64,000 nucleotides of DNA from Conoideocrella luteorostrata (taxonomy: Eukaryota; Ascomycota; Sordariomycetes; Hypocreales; Clavicipitaceae). Of the stretch, positions 23,100-35,600 are shown piece by piece (the stretch's first letter is position 1; the number at the start of each line of letters is the position of its first letter). The stretch lies in NCBI GenBank assembly GCA_032433595.1, contig JASWJB010000181.1:1-64000 (forward strand), given 5' to 3'. The position numbers and the translations under genes are program-made. Below the pieces are notes generated by a model. That model had not been told where the DNA came from and ran no database searches. It was given only the letters and a program-made list of their open reading frames with translations.

Positions 23100-23820
23100 T
23101 CGCGCGGCAGTCTGATAACTTATCGGTATTTAGCCCTGCCGCTTCGGAAAATACATGCTCGAGAAAGGTAAATAGCTTAAAGGTTCGAACTTACGCACAC
23201 AAACGGGGTCGATTTTTTGGTCGGGCCTGGACGTGCTTCGGCCAGTGACGTCATGACTTCAGAAGTTCATCGTGGATAAGTTGTGCACCCTCGTGATGAG
23301 GCAGGCACCTAACCTTTGTGCAACTGTCGCGTGCGTCGCAGCCGGAACTACCCTTGACAGCGGCGCAAAGGCTAACGGTCGTCATAAAAACGGGATTTTC
23401 AAGTGTATTTTCATGGCTGAGTTCATTTGCATTTAAATAAGTGAATCTTGCTTTTCAAACTAATGATGAATTTTGACAAGAATAATATATATCCCCACCA
23501 ACGTAATCCGCCACAGCCCCCCCCCGCGAGATGAATCCTTCAGCATCACACACTGTACCCGTCCCTTGCCAAATTTTATTCCGAAGAGTCTAGAGCTGGT
23601 GAAGCCAGACTAATATATGCCCACTATCTGTGTTGGACTAGATATGGGTGATAACGCATACAAGACGTGGCCGCTGGTCCAGGCTGGTGTTTGTGCTGGC
23701 TACTTGTCTGTAAATTTAGAGCGAGCATCAGAATAGTCTGAAACATGGGACCTCAGGCATTACTACTCGCCAACGTACCTGTACGCCCCAAAGTATACCA
23801 CTATCTTCAGCTCTTCTGTT
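23100..23820. other. Intergenic, 721 bases
   Basis: No gene seen. It holds the promoter side of the membrane-protein gene and the 3' side of the C2H2 gene. A short C run (about 23518-23526) is the only notable feature. Confidence 0.6.
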
Positions 23821-24598
23821 TTAAGCCTCAAGCCGATGCTTTCGTTTCAAATGCTTGGCCAGATTGTCTGAACGAGTGAATCGGATGTTGCATTGCTCGC
23901 ATTTGAAGCTATCCTCCACATCCCATTCGTTCTTAGCCCAATATCTATGGTGGACTTCGACGTGTCTTTGCATGTCCTTCTGTTCTATGTCTCGGTGTTC
24001 ACAACCAGGATAAGGACACCTGACGGGTCGCACATGTGTTCGCATGTGTCTCCTAGATAATTCGTCAAGCGCAAATGCCAACATCTAAATAGTACAAATA
24101 ACCGACGTACCTCAATAGCCCTCTTCGTTCGAAAGGAAGTCCGCAAACAAGACCGTCGCGGCGGTTTAAAGGGCAATGGAAGTGACCAGTCTCTTCTGAG
24201 ACAACGATGTCGTCGCAGGATGGCATTTCATCTACCTCAAAATCCCGCTGACGTGGCCGGGATACACCAGCCATGTTATTTTGCTGTCCGACCGTGTTTT
24301 CAGGACTCAGCTGCGTATGAAAATCGCCGGCAGCGATTTGAGCCGCAGTCAATTGTGCTGCTTCGTCAAACAGTTGACGTTGAGAGCTCTCACTCTAAGG
24401 AGTCTCGCTCTGGGTGTCACTGACTTGATATTGCTGCGCTCCCAAGTTATCGATGTCACGTTCGTTGTTACTAAGCATACCTGCGGGTTGTCGGTAATAG
24501 TTGGTCACGTCTACAGAGACACCGTCCTGGTAGCCCGACCATAAGACGTTAGTTAGGTCGTCGTAGACGTTGAGGTCTTCGTCATTCCGGTAACTCAT
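23821..24598 (-). CDS. C2H2 zinc-finger protein with an in-frame TAG
   Basis: The zinc-finger part is clear. Exon 24111 upward joins exon 24052-23821 across a 58-base intron (donor GTACGT, acceptor TCTAG), giving ERRGLL then RRHMRTH. Three C2H2-like fingers follow: an N-terminal one ending HMRTH, VRCPYPGCEHRD..HVEVHH, and FKCEQCNIRFTRSDNLAKHLKRKH. Read from the ATG at 24598 the frame would give 239 residues, but it contains TAG at about 24392-24394 in an otherwise continuous Q/E-rich acidic segment. Starting at the next ATG (24274) gives 131 residues and keeps all fingers. The TAG may be a real nonsense change, a skipped small intron that I could not fit in phase, or evidence of a downstream start. 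Confidence 0.6.
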
Positions 24599-25543
24599 TG
24601 CGAAAGCGTTTCAAACTGGAGGGTCAACTGGAGGGTCAACTAGACTGATCTCTGCTTAGAACGGCAATGTGGCGGCCTCTTTTTATCAAGATGGGCATGT
24701 AAGAGCACGGTCGCTCAAATATGTCCTTGTATAAACTTGTACAATTGGAGAAATCACGCAATGCCTTGTACTTATCGGCTCCAATTGAAAGCGGCAGCTT
24801 CAGCAACCCCCGCACGGGTTGATCAGGTGCTCAGTCACTGGCGATCAACAACCGCCACCAGATAACGGGAAATAGTAGCCCAATTAAATGTAAACACATC
24901 TTCAGAATGTCTCATATGAATCAACTGCTTACGAAACGTAAATGTAGGCCACCAGCAATACCAGACTCAGCCCTGAGATAAATGTTTTCTTCGTGCATGG
25001 TGGCGTCTGTGGGAGGCCGTAACGTGGCTTGGCCTCAGTAGCCATTTGTTCTATCCTTGCCATTTACTGGCTAGTGGGACCCTGCAATCGAGCCATCAGC
25101 AGATAGGATGGATTTACGTAGGTCATCTTCAGCCTCGACAGCTTGAACGTGTAAGGTGGTGTGTGAAAGGGCCCAATCTGCCACCGCACTAGCCAACCGG
25201 CTTACCAAACAAAATCCGGATATGCAGCGTAGCTGCAGCTGTACGCCGAGACCTGTCCTGTATGCACACGTCAGCCTCCTACCTTTGCAACGTCTGGGTG
25301 TAGTGCGACCTGAGAGAATTATCAGGTAGCCTTTGAGTCATAATCTTGGAATGAGTCTGCAACGTGCGTGCAGTTTATTGGCCGATCGGTAGCGCTGTCA
25401 TGAGCACCTTGTGAAGGCGTGCCGACAATTCATTTTTCGTCCATGTCTTTGACTCAAATTTAAAAGGACGGCCATCTAGACGAGAAAAATAGTATTGTCA
25501 AACTGGAGTTCACTCAACAAAATACCCTGTCATTTATGAGAAA
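24599..25543. promoter_or_regulatory. Divergent intergenic region between the C2H2 and deaminase genes
   Basis: 945 bases without a supported gene separate the starts of the two divergent genes. No specific site could be assigned. Confidence 0.4.
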
Positions 25544-27171
25544 ATGAACTCAACGCTAATTCAGCACTTCTACCAAGCCATTGTGTTGGAATATTCTTTG
25601 ATCAAGTCATGCAGGCCAAATGTAAGAGCAGCTGATCATGCAAGTATCAAAGACAATGATCCACTTCTTTCCCGACAGCAAGCATTCCAGAGTTTTGTCA
25701 ATAAGGTAGCGCAGATATGTGACAACGCGCGAGGAGGACCAACTGTAACTGCTGTGGTCGTCCTTCGGGGGGAATGTGGCCCTATTTATGTTTTTGCATC
25801 AAACGGTCTGCATGCCGATCACTTGAATGCGACAAAGAGGTTTTTATGTGACATCTTTAGCTTCGTCCGGGACAATTACGCCAATATCAAGCGAAAAGCT
25901 TTGGAGAAGCAAATTCTCTGGCGCATTCTCCTGTTTAACCTTCCAAGGCTTGAGGACTATCTGAAGTTACTGGACATATATCTCGAAGAATGTATCTGCG
26001 ACTGTGAAAGACAGGATGTACCAGAAAGTGAGCACACCCTGGGAACTATTGTTGGCGGTAGTGCCATACCTAATATCATACAGTACAAGAACTTCTCCCG
26101 GAGCTGCTCTATTTAAAAGAGAGAGTGCAATTTGAAATGGACATTATGTCTAGTGAAAATGCGCGGTCCAAATGTTAGTTTCTAACAAGCCTTCTGTTAT
26201 CGATCAATGAATAAATAAATAAGTAAACTAACAACCTTTAAGTTCTCAGCGATACCGAGACCCTTATCAAGGCCATCCGGTCTAAGACAGACTCGACACT
26301 AGGGGGGGCAATCCAGCAGAGAGCGAGGGATGAGGACCTTACTAGATCAGAGTCATGGTGTGAACTACGCCATTATCTAGGTCGCTTACTCTCTTTTCGT
26401 ACAGCTGCAGAGGTTATTGTGTCTACATACCGAATATGGTCCGAGCTCTTTCTCGATTTTACGGTCATACCGCTTCCTTCAGGCAGACCATCCCCCCGAC
26501 CCATATCCAAGACGGATCTGACAGCCAAGGAAATCATTGAGAGTATGATTGCCGATGATAAAACCCGAAATATCTGTCTCAGCCAAGCCGAAGAAATGCA
26601 AAAATTCGGGTTGGACCAGCTGATCGCTGAGCAAGCAAGCAAGAAAAAGTTTCGGCCGATAGTTCACGCAGAGGTTCTTGTCCACAACTATCTTTTGAGA
26701 GAGAAGATTTTGCATGAGAACGAATACTGGAATCGCCAAATATATATTGGTAGCAGCAAGCCGACATGCCGACTTTGCTCATACTATTTCAGTATACACC
26801 CTGACCGCGTTAATGTTCGTGCGACTCACAATAATCTTTACCCCAATTGGCGGCTTCCCGATTCCGGGATAGATGCGACGACAGGAATTGACGGAAAAGA
26901 AAAATTAAGTCTGATGTATACGATGACTGAGAAGATCCGCAGCGATGCCATCAGGACATTGGATGCAAGATCGTCACCTGGAAAGAAACACGACTCAAAC
27001 ACCTATTCGGGGTTTGCAAACTCTCTCAAGTATTGGGGTGGCTCAGGGACGCTCAACATCGCCTATTCAAACACGTTTGAACTGATTGACCAAGATGATT
27101 CGTCTGACACAGACTCGGCTATGGGTATGGATGAGGACGGCGGAGTATCTTTGAATGTCGACACTGATTGA
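25544..27171 (+). CDS. OTT_1508-like nucleic-acid deaminase family protein
   Basis: Three exons (25544-26027, 26084-26173, 26243-27171) give 500 residues. Introns of 56 and 69 bases have donors GTGAGC and GTTAGT, the second with an ACTAAC branch site. Splicing gives DVPE then IQELLPELLYLKERVQFEM, and NARSK then FLSDTETLIKAIRSK. The C-terminal half carries the zinc-deaminase signature: VHAEVLVHNYLL (His-Ala-Glu, about residues 333-344) and KPTCRLCSYYFS (Cys-x2-Cys, about 367-378). This spacing and the N-terminal helical region fit the fungal OTT_1508-like branch of the deaminase superfamily. Members are predicted to deaminate a base in nucleic acid, but substrates are unproven. The tail is acidic (DQDDSSDTDSAMGMDEDGG). 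It neighbours the DXO-like and helicase genes. Confidence 0.75.
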
Positions 27172-27467
27172 TTGTTGTGTGGTAATGCTATGCTGTGTCC
27201 TGGTACTGTCTAATCTCCTTCCCTCCGCTAATTTACTTTTCGAAACGTCGTGGTAACGGTATAAATAAGTATACCTATTGAAGTGCCTTAGATATGAAAT
27301 ATCAAGTCGTAGATACAGAGCAGGTTCCGGCGAAACATCTGCTTTGTAAGGAAGCATTACATTATGATGCGAGTCATGCGATTTTGTGTGAAGAAAGTAT
27401 TCATGTAACTAGCTTTTAGGCAATGTGAGTCCAAATTGTTCTACGCTTAAATATTTATATTGTAGCG

Positions 27468-28988
27468 TCAATAGCGGCAACGCCCACAATAGACGCATTC
27501 TGCGTCACAGGCTGTATAGTCACGCGCCTCGGCAATGTATTCTTCGAAAAAATCATCTCCCCTTGTTAAATCGCCATTTGTATCGCAGTATGAGCCAACA
27601 CCGACTTCTTCTTCGTCATGTTCGAATTCCTTATCTTCATCCACCGCACGGTTTGTGAGCCATACTCTCCATCTTTTGCCGGCGTCGTTGGATAAAAGTG
27701 AAGGTACATCAGGCATTTGATCCCTGATATGGAGACATTCGTCTCCTGCGCTGAAGGTGATCTCCATTTTCCCATTCGGCTGCCCCCTCGCAAGATCTAC
27801 GATTCGTTGAAGGAGAGTAGCAAACTTAAGGAGATGCTTTTCATTTTCTCTTTCCCATGCTTGTAGATTGGTTCGAACGTCCAAGACCTTGATATCATCA
27901 AACGTTCCAGATGAATGGTAGGCGAGGATGAAGTTGGAGATGTGTCGGAGCCACAGGCGTGGCATCTGGGAAGCTATGACGGCATCTTGGTCGAGTTTAC
28001 GGCGACTGGAACGGGTTTTGAGTTCAAAGACAGCTTCCTGCGGGATTGAGACCCCAGCGGTGGAGGTTTCGAGAGCGCCGCCGAATCGTGGTGATGCGGC
28101 CAAGGAGACGGCCAAAGAAGACGCGAGTGCCTCTAGGGACGTATGTGAGCCATCATGTTCCATTTTGAAACTGGTATCGACCGGTTCAATATTGCCCATC
28201 TTATCTGGAAGATATCCATCGCCCTCAAATAGACATAAACACTTGAACCCGCCGAAGAGGTAGCGCACAACGCGCTGATGCGATGCAGAGCCACGAACAG
28301 CAGATTCCCATGTAGTATAGACCTCCGGGAAAGTGTGGCCGTAACCTCGAACGTCGGGAATGGTATCCATCGGCGATTTCTCACGGCGGACAAAATGGAC
28401 GGTTCTACCAACCACCTCGACGAGTATTCGAAAGGGCTCCGCATCTCTGTTTACAAATCGCAGTAGGTTGCCGAGGGTGCTGGCGCAGCCAAATACATCG
28501 ATGGGATCAGCTGTTTTAGTCTTCGGGGAATTTTTGTTCATCCTCAAGATTGCCTCAACGGCTGGCTCTAGAGGATGATCAGGATAACGAGCCGCATTCC
28601 GGTCACGATAAAAGATACCGGAGTCTTCGTTCAGTTTCTGTGGTACTGCAAGCGGCGTCCACTTTGCTGGCATACCTAGAACTTCAGTCAGACCCTTCGA
28701 GTAATTGGGTTTGATAGCAAAGTGTCACGAACCTGGGACGATCATGGACGATCCGGCCCTGTCCATCCAGTTGTAAGACGCAATAGTCTCGCATTCAAGA
28801 ATTCGAGCATTGGCGGGCTCCTGAGGATTTTCGGATAGATCATCTAGGCTTATTGACTGCTGCACGGCTCCGAGCGGCGCGGCGGGCCTCCCGTCAGGTT
28901 CTCTCCCACTGAGATGGCGCTGAGAGCGCCAAGGAGTCTTAGGAAACCGACCGCCGACGCCTCGTTCTTTGGCATTCCACACGGACAT
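27468..28988 (-). CDS. Fungal protein with DXO/Rai1-like motifs (often mislabelled GGPP synthetase)
   Basis: Two exons (28988-28733 and 28675-27468) give 487 residues. The 57-base intron splices SSMIVPG to MPAKWTPLAVPQKL. The block YNWMDR..SMIVPG..KWTPL..LNEDSGIFYRDRNAARYPDHPLEP is typical of a fungal family that databases often call geranylgeranyl pyrophosphate synthetase, yet no prenyltransferase DDxxD motif is present. Instead GFKCLCLFEGDGY (Glu-x-Asp) and VFELKTRS (Glu-x-Lys), followed by SQMPRLWLRHISNFILAYHSSGTF, resemble the EhD and ELK(T) metal-binding motifs of DXO/Rai1 decapping exonucleases. A C-terminal CDAECVYCGRC could bind metal. Nuclease activity is inference. It is divergent from the helicase gene and convergent with the deaminase gene. 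Confidence 0.65.
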
Positions 28989-29618
28989 TTTGATGAATTA
29001 GAAAAATGTGTTGGTTTCTGCTCTTGTGTGTGTCATAATTCAGCAAGTGCGGACGGCAAACTCCCCAAGTTCTACGCTGCGAAACGGGCTGTCAAGACGC
29101 AATAGAATCGTATTGGCTGAAACCATCCACCGAGACAGATCAGGCATCAATTTTGTGGCGCTTGCGGGGTTTGGCAGCCAGCTGCTGTCTCTTCTCCAGA
29201 ATTTAGGAGATTTCAAGATTTCATTCGTAAACCCGATGCGCATAAGCAGCCACTTGGTGTAACAGTGATATGCTGGAGGCCGACCGGTTTTCATGCAACC
29301 CCGCTGATTGTCACAGCTCTATCCCACGCCCTAGCCGTTGTGGCTGGCGATGAGTCGACGGGCGTGTCTCAAACTGTTATGAGGGTGGCACAACGTGTGC
29401 CAATGAACCGTCGTAAGGCTGCGGGTGCCGCACTATGAGAACTTTTATCTGCGTGGCATACCCGACTGAGTTTTAGCACGAGCTCTATCGGAGCAAAATC
29501 CGGGATCTTTGTAGGATTTCCGAAGGTTTTCAACTTTCAAGTGCTGCTATAACGCTAAATCGTGAATTGATACGTCTCTTTTGCGCCATAATCAGGGAGC
29601 CCTAGGCTACCTTTCAGA
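28989..29618. promoter_or_regulatory. Shared divergent promoter region (DXO-like / helicase-AAA)
   Basis: 630 bases separate the two divergent start codons with no supported gene between. The arrangement allows co-regulation. No named binding site was recognised. Confidence 0.45.
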
Positions 29619-32600
29619 ATGCTTCATACCAACGCATCGGCTGGGAGGGCTGATCGCCTAAAGAAAGTCTTTACCAGTTTTCTTAAAGGGCAACGATCAA
29701 TCTCAAGCGAACACGACGCTCAGCTGTTCCTTGAGGCCGTCCGAATCCAGGAGTCAGCTTCTACCTGCCTCGAGAAAATTATATCCAGCGCGTGCGGTCT
29801 TCACGGCATACGACAAAGTGTTCGTGCTAGCACAGATGACCAATTCGTCTGCAAGCACGTTATTCCGTTTCTTGCTTACATCTCTAATCCGGATGTGAAA
29901 GCCGTCTGCGGGGGCCAGTTTCTTTGGAAAGCCATCGCTACCATCGTGAACCCTCCGACGGTATGGTCGGCACTGGTGCAACTCTATGTCAATGACGGCT
30001 TCCTGGATAAGCAGGCTGACGTCGAAACCTTTGCCTGGCTTTGCATCGAGGTTGCAACTCACCCAGACACAGACTTGGCCTTTGCTACCGACGACATCAT
30101 AACTGCGCTGGAAAAGCGCCCATTGCTGAATCATGCCAGTCGCCAGATCCGCGAGTTCGGCTATCGAATCCAGAAGATTCTCCAATTGAAGTCATCGTCA
30201 AAGGTGGCTAACTCGACCGACACAGATAGCCCTGGAGGGAGGCACGATAACGATTTCGCCGATTTTCGACAGATTTCTGTGTATCCAACAGCGGATGAAT
30301 TTTCTTCTACAGAACGGTCGTTTTACCGCCGCGCAGTAGAGGTTGAAAAGGCAGACCCAACAGTGAAGGCTAACTGGCACCTTGACAATCAGTTTCGTCT
30401 TCTCCGTGAAGACATGCTTGAAGAGCTTCAGGAAGATGTTCGAATTGCCACTGGAAGAAAGAAAAGTCATAGGCGTGTGCAGGTTCTTGGAAATTTGCTC
30501 CCAGTGGGAATTGATTCCGGTGATGACAAGCGAGGACGCTGCTGTGCGCTGATGGTAGGCGTTGGATCTGGTCTCCAAGTTCTTTCGAAGAAGACCTCCG
30601 CGCAACGCGAGAAATACCTCAAAGAGAACACTAATTTCCTCCGCCATCAATCCTTTGGAGCCTTGTACTTGCCAGATAACATAGTTGGGTTTGCATTCGT
30701 GATCCGTGACGTTGTCAAGCTTATTCAGGATCCACCTATCCTTGGACTTCAATTTACGGATGGTAATGTTCTGGCTCGTGCTCTTACCGCGTTTCAAAAA
30801 TCTTCTTGGCTTAAATTCGTGGTTGTGGACACTCCTGTGTTTGCGTATGAGCCTGTTCTGCAGCAGATCAAAGGCATAGTTGAGTTACCATTGGACAAAC
30901 AGCTTCTGGGGTTGCAGGAGCAAAGTGATATGGATGATGCCAAGGACAAGCTTGTACCAGCCAAGAACATACAAAACTTTGTTGAAACTTATCGACAACG
31001 CCCTTCGGGGTCTGCCAAGATTCGCATCGGCAATGGTATATACACATTAGACGAAGCCCAGCTTGATGCTCTCATCTACGCAGTCGAAAGCTCACTGTCG
31101 GTGATTCAAGGTCCACCTGGTGAGTTTGGACGTCTTACTAAGGCCGAAATGCTTCCTTAACATTCTACCTATAGCTGACTGAGTCATTAAGGTACGGGTA
31201 AGTCATTCATCGGAGCTCTAGCAGCCAAGATGTTGCTGAAATATTCGCCTGCGCGCCTTCTTGTTCTTTCGTACACCAACCACGCACTTGATCAATTTCT
31301 CGAAGACCTCCTTAAAATCGGTATTGATCCAGAGATGATGACGCGCCTTGGGTCAAAATCCACAGCTGCCACACTCTGTCTATCATTTGACGCCCAATTT
31401 CGTAAATCGGATAGTCGATTACCCAAGGGGACTTATGACAATGTGTCTCACCTCAAAGAGGAAATAAGTGATTTGCGAGATTCCATTGAGGAAGGTTTTA
31501 AAACAATAGAAGCTCAGCCATCATTCACAGATATTTTGGACTATCTAGAATTCTGCGGTGATAGCCTATCCGAACTCGCGTGGCGTGCTTTTCAGATACC
31601 CAGTGACAAAGACGGTTTCACTACCATGGGCGGAAAAGGACAAAAAGTGCAGCCGGACTATCTTATTAGCCAATGGATGCGGGGAAAAGGACCTGGAGCC
31701 TTTTCCAAACGTGTTGACGCAGATTGTCGGTCACTTTGGGAAATGCCGAAAGAAGAAAGAGCGAAATGCTCGGGTCAATGGGTGGAAGCCCTTAGGATAG
31801 AGCAGACGGAAGCTTTGAAATCGAGCATTATTCGTTTCGACGAAGCGCAACGTCAAATCGACGTCCTTTTCAGCCAAGCCAAATGCTCCTTCATCAAGAG
31901 GAAGAGAGTCATTGGATGTACTACCACGGCTGCGGCAAAATACTCCTCCCTTATCAAGGCAGCGGAGCCTGACTGCGTCTTGGTCGAAGAAGCGGGTGAA
32001 ATCCTGGAAGCCCATGTTCTGGCTGCCTTGAATCCGACTGTGAAGCAGCTGATCCTGATTGGGGACCACAAGCAACTAAGACCGAAATGCAAGAACTACT
32101 CTCTAAGTGTTGAGAGAGGAGACGGTTACGACCTCAACAGATCCTTATTTGAGAGGCTGATCTTGCAGCAGCACCGGCATGTTGTTCTGCGCAAGCAGCA
32201 TCGGATGGATCCAGATATATCGCAGTTGGTCCGAGAAATGACGTACCCTGACTTGTTGGACGACGAAAAGACTCTCGACCGGCCCCGCACTCGCGGGCTG
32301 CGTTCGAAGGTGCTGTTTGTGAACCACGATCACCCGGAGAAGGAGGTGGATAAGATGGAAGACCGCCTCGATAACGGACAGAAGGCTAGCAAAGAAAACT
32401 TCTTTGAGGCTGACATGGTTCTGAAAACCGTCAAGTACTTGGGACAGCAAGGATACCAAACGAACAATATGGTTGTCCTGACACCGTATTTGGGACAGCT
32501 GCGCCTGCTGAGGGACATGCTGATCAAAACCAATGACCCGGTTCTGAGCGATCTTGACTCACATGAGCTCATCCGAGCAGGTCTCCTTACATCTGCGGCT

Positions 32601-35600
32601 GGGAAAGTTGACAAAGGGCAGATCCGGCTCTCGACTATTGGTGAGTTCCTTCCCGTCAATTATTTTCAACATGAAGCCCTCTGATCAATATGTTTACAAC
32701 TGTCTAGACAATTATCAGGGAGAAGAGAGTGACATCGTCATTGCATCACTCACCCGCAGCAACAGCAAAGGCGACATCGGCTTCATGAAAGCGCCTGAGC
32801 GTCTCAATGTTTTGCTTTCAAGAGCACGAAACTGTCTCATTTTGTATGGAAACATGGAAACCTTTATGGCATCGACACAAGGCAAGAGTTGTTGGATTCC
32901 GTTCTTTACTTTGCTGAAGCAGAAGGAATTTTTGCAAGACGGCTTGGCCGTTCAGTGTGAACAGCACCCAGACCGAGTTTCCATGATTTCGAGCCCCCCA
33001 GATTTTGAGCTCAAATGCCCTGATGGCGGTTGCTCTGAAGCCTGCGGAGTCGCTCTCAAGTGTGGTCTTCACACTTGCCAACGCCGGTGTCATCGGCTTG
33101 CAGACCACAGTAACACACCTTGTGGTGAGGTCATTCGCAAAACATGCGACAAACAGCACGAGTTCAACGTCAAGTGCAGTGAAAAGAGCGCAAGGTGTCC
33201 AGAGTGCTGTAAGATAGAAGAGGACCTCCGCCGACGGGCGGCCAGGGATCTTGAGATTGAGAAAGCGACGCTTTCGCGTCGTGAGAACTACCGCCGAGAG
33301 CTTCAGGAAATACAAGACGAAATCGCACATGAAAAACGTCTTAAGAAAGACGATGAAGAAATGAACCAGCAAAAACAAACTTTACAGCAGCATAAAGCTG
33401 ACTTGGCAGAGTTGAAAGAGACAAATGCGAGAGTGAAGTCCATGAAAAAAGCGGCACAGGACATGAAAACCCCTCCTAGCAACAACTCTAAACCAGAAAA
33501 CAAAGATAAGGACACGATAGAGCCTGGAAGTGCGAGACACGAGTGGGAACTTATGAAGGTGGAGGAGCTTGCTAATAGCAACGTTTTAGACACCCTTATG
33601 AGCATGATTGGGCTGGAGAGTGTCAAGAAGAAATTTCTTGAGATTAAGACAACTGTTGATACTGCAACCAGGCAAGGGATTTCTACCGAGAAAGAGAGGT
33701 TTGGATGTAGCCTTTTAGGACATCCTGGCACAGGTGAGCAAACCACGCCGAGTGACAGGGTAATGGAGCTTACATACTGACTACCCTTGATAGGCAAGAC
33801 AACGGTGGCAAGGCTGTACGCCAATTTTCTCACCTCTATGGGAGTTCTTGCTGGCAGCTGCTTCAAAGAGACGACTGGATCAAAACTTGCCAACCTGGGG
33901 GTCGCAGGCTGCCAGGCGCTTCTGGACGAGATGCTAGACAACGGCGGGGATGTCGTATTTATCGATGAAGCATATCAGCTATCATCGGGAAATAGCCCTG
34001 GGGGTCGAGCAGTCCTGGATTTTCTTCTCGCGGAGGTAGAAAATTTGACATCCAAGGTCTGCTTTATTCTTGCCGGATATGCCAAGCAAATGGAGTCTTT
34101 CTTCGCCCATAACCCCGGCTTCCCTAGTCGATTCCCTCTTGAGATGCGATTCGACGACTATACCGACGATGAGCTGCTCAAAATATTGGAATTGAAAACG
34201 AATTCGAAATATCGTGGTCGCATGAAGATCGACGGTGGCTCTAGTGGGCTGTATTGCCGAATCGTTGCCCGGCGTCTCGGTCGCGGGCGAGGCAAAGACG
34301 GTTTTGGTAACGCACGAGCAGTGGAAAACATGCTGGCTGTAATAAGCCGCCGACAAAGCCAACGGCTGAGGCGTGAACGACATGCAAAAACGAAGCCCAA
34401 GCCGGACGATTTGCTTTTTACCAAGGAGGATCTCATTGGCCCGGAACCGTCAAACGCCCTGGTCAAGTCAGAATGTTGGACCAAGCTTCAAAGTCTCATA
34501 GGATTGGACTCGGTGAAAGCATCGGTAAAGACCCTCCTTGACAGCATTCAGGCAAACTACCAGCGAGAGCTGAAAGAAGAGCCGATCCTTGAGTATACCT
34601 TGAACCGTGTCTTTCTGGGCAGTCCGGGGACGGGCAAAACGACGGTGGCCAAGCTGTATGGGCAGATTCTCGTTGACATTGGTTTGCTGTCCAACGGCGA
34701 AGTGATTGTTAAAAATCCATCAGATTTCGTCGGGGGCGCCCTCGGACAGTCTGAACAACAAACGAAGGGTATTCTGTCCGCGAGTGAGGGCAAGGTTCTG
34801 GTCATAGACGAAGCGTACGGACTGTACGGTGCGTCTGATCCGTACAAAACAGCCGTCGTGGATACTATCGTATCAACCGTTCACAGCTTACCCGGTGATG
34901 ACCGGTGCGTTCTATTGCTCGGCTACACGGACCAGATGGAAGAGATGTTCCAGAATGTCAATCCTGGTCTTAGCAGGCGTTTCCCTCTCCGTTCGGCTTT
35001 TGTATTTGAAGATTTCGATCAGCCGCAGCTAGCCAGCATTCTTGATCTGAAGCTTAAGCAACAAGGGTTCGATATCACAAGCGAGGGCAAGAAAGTCGCC
35101 TTGGACGTGTTAAACAGAGCGCGTAACCGTCCGAATTTCGGCAATGCCGGGGAGGTAGACATACTGCTCAATGACAGCAAAAGTCGGCATCAACTGCGCC
35201 TTTCCACAGGCAAGACACAACGCACCTCAACGCTGGAAGCTGTCGATTTTGATGAAGACCACAGAAGGCTCGAGACATCCAAGACCAACATTGCACAGTT
35301 CTTCAAAGACACAGTCGGGTGTGGGCACGTCATTTCACTTTTAGAGGGATACCAGGAGACGGCGCGGACAATGACCACGCTTGGTCTGGAGCCAAAGGAG
35401 AATATCCCCTTCACATTTCTCTTCCGAGGGCCCCCCGGAACCGGGAAATCAACAACGGCACGCAAGATGGGTAAAGTATTCTATGATGCGGGATTTCTCT
35501 CCAGCGCTCGGGTTCTAGACTGCTCTGCTTCAGACCTTATTGGCTCTTATGTTGGGCAGACTGGGCCGAAAGTCCTCCAGCTACTCGAAAAAGCCCTGGG

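Noticed and set aside
27468..28988. Geranylgeranyl pyrophosphate synthetase label
   Set aside because: The family label is common, but the aspartate-rich prenyl-synthase motifs are absent, so the function was not adopted.
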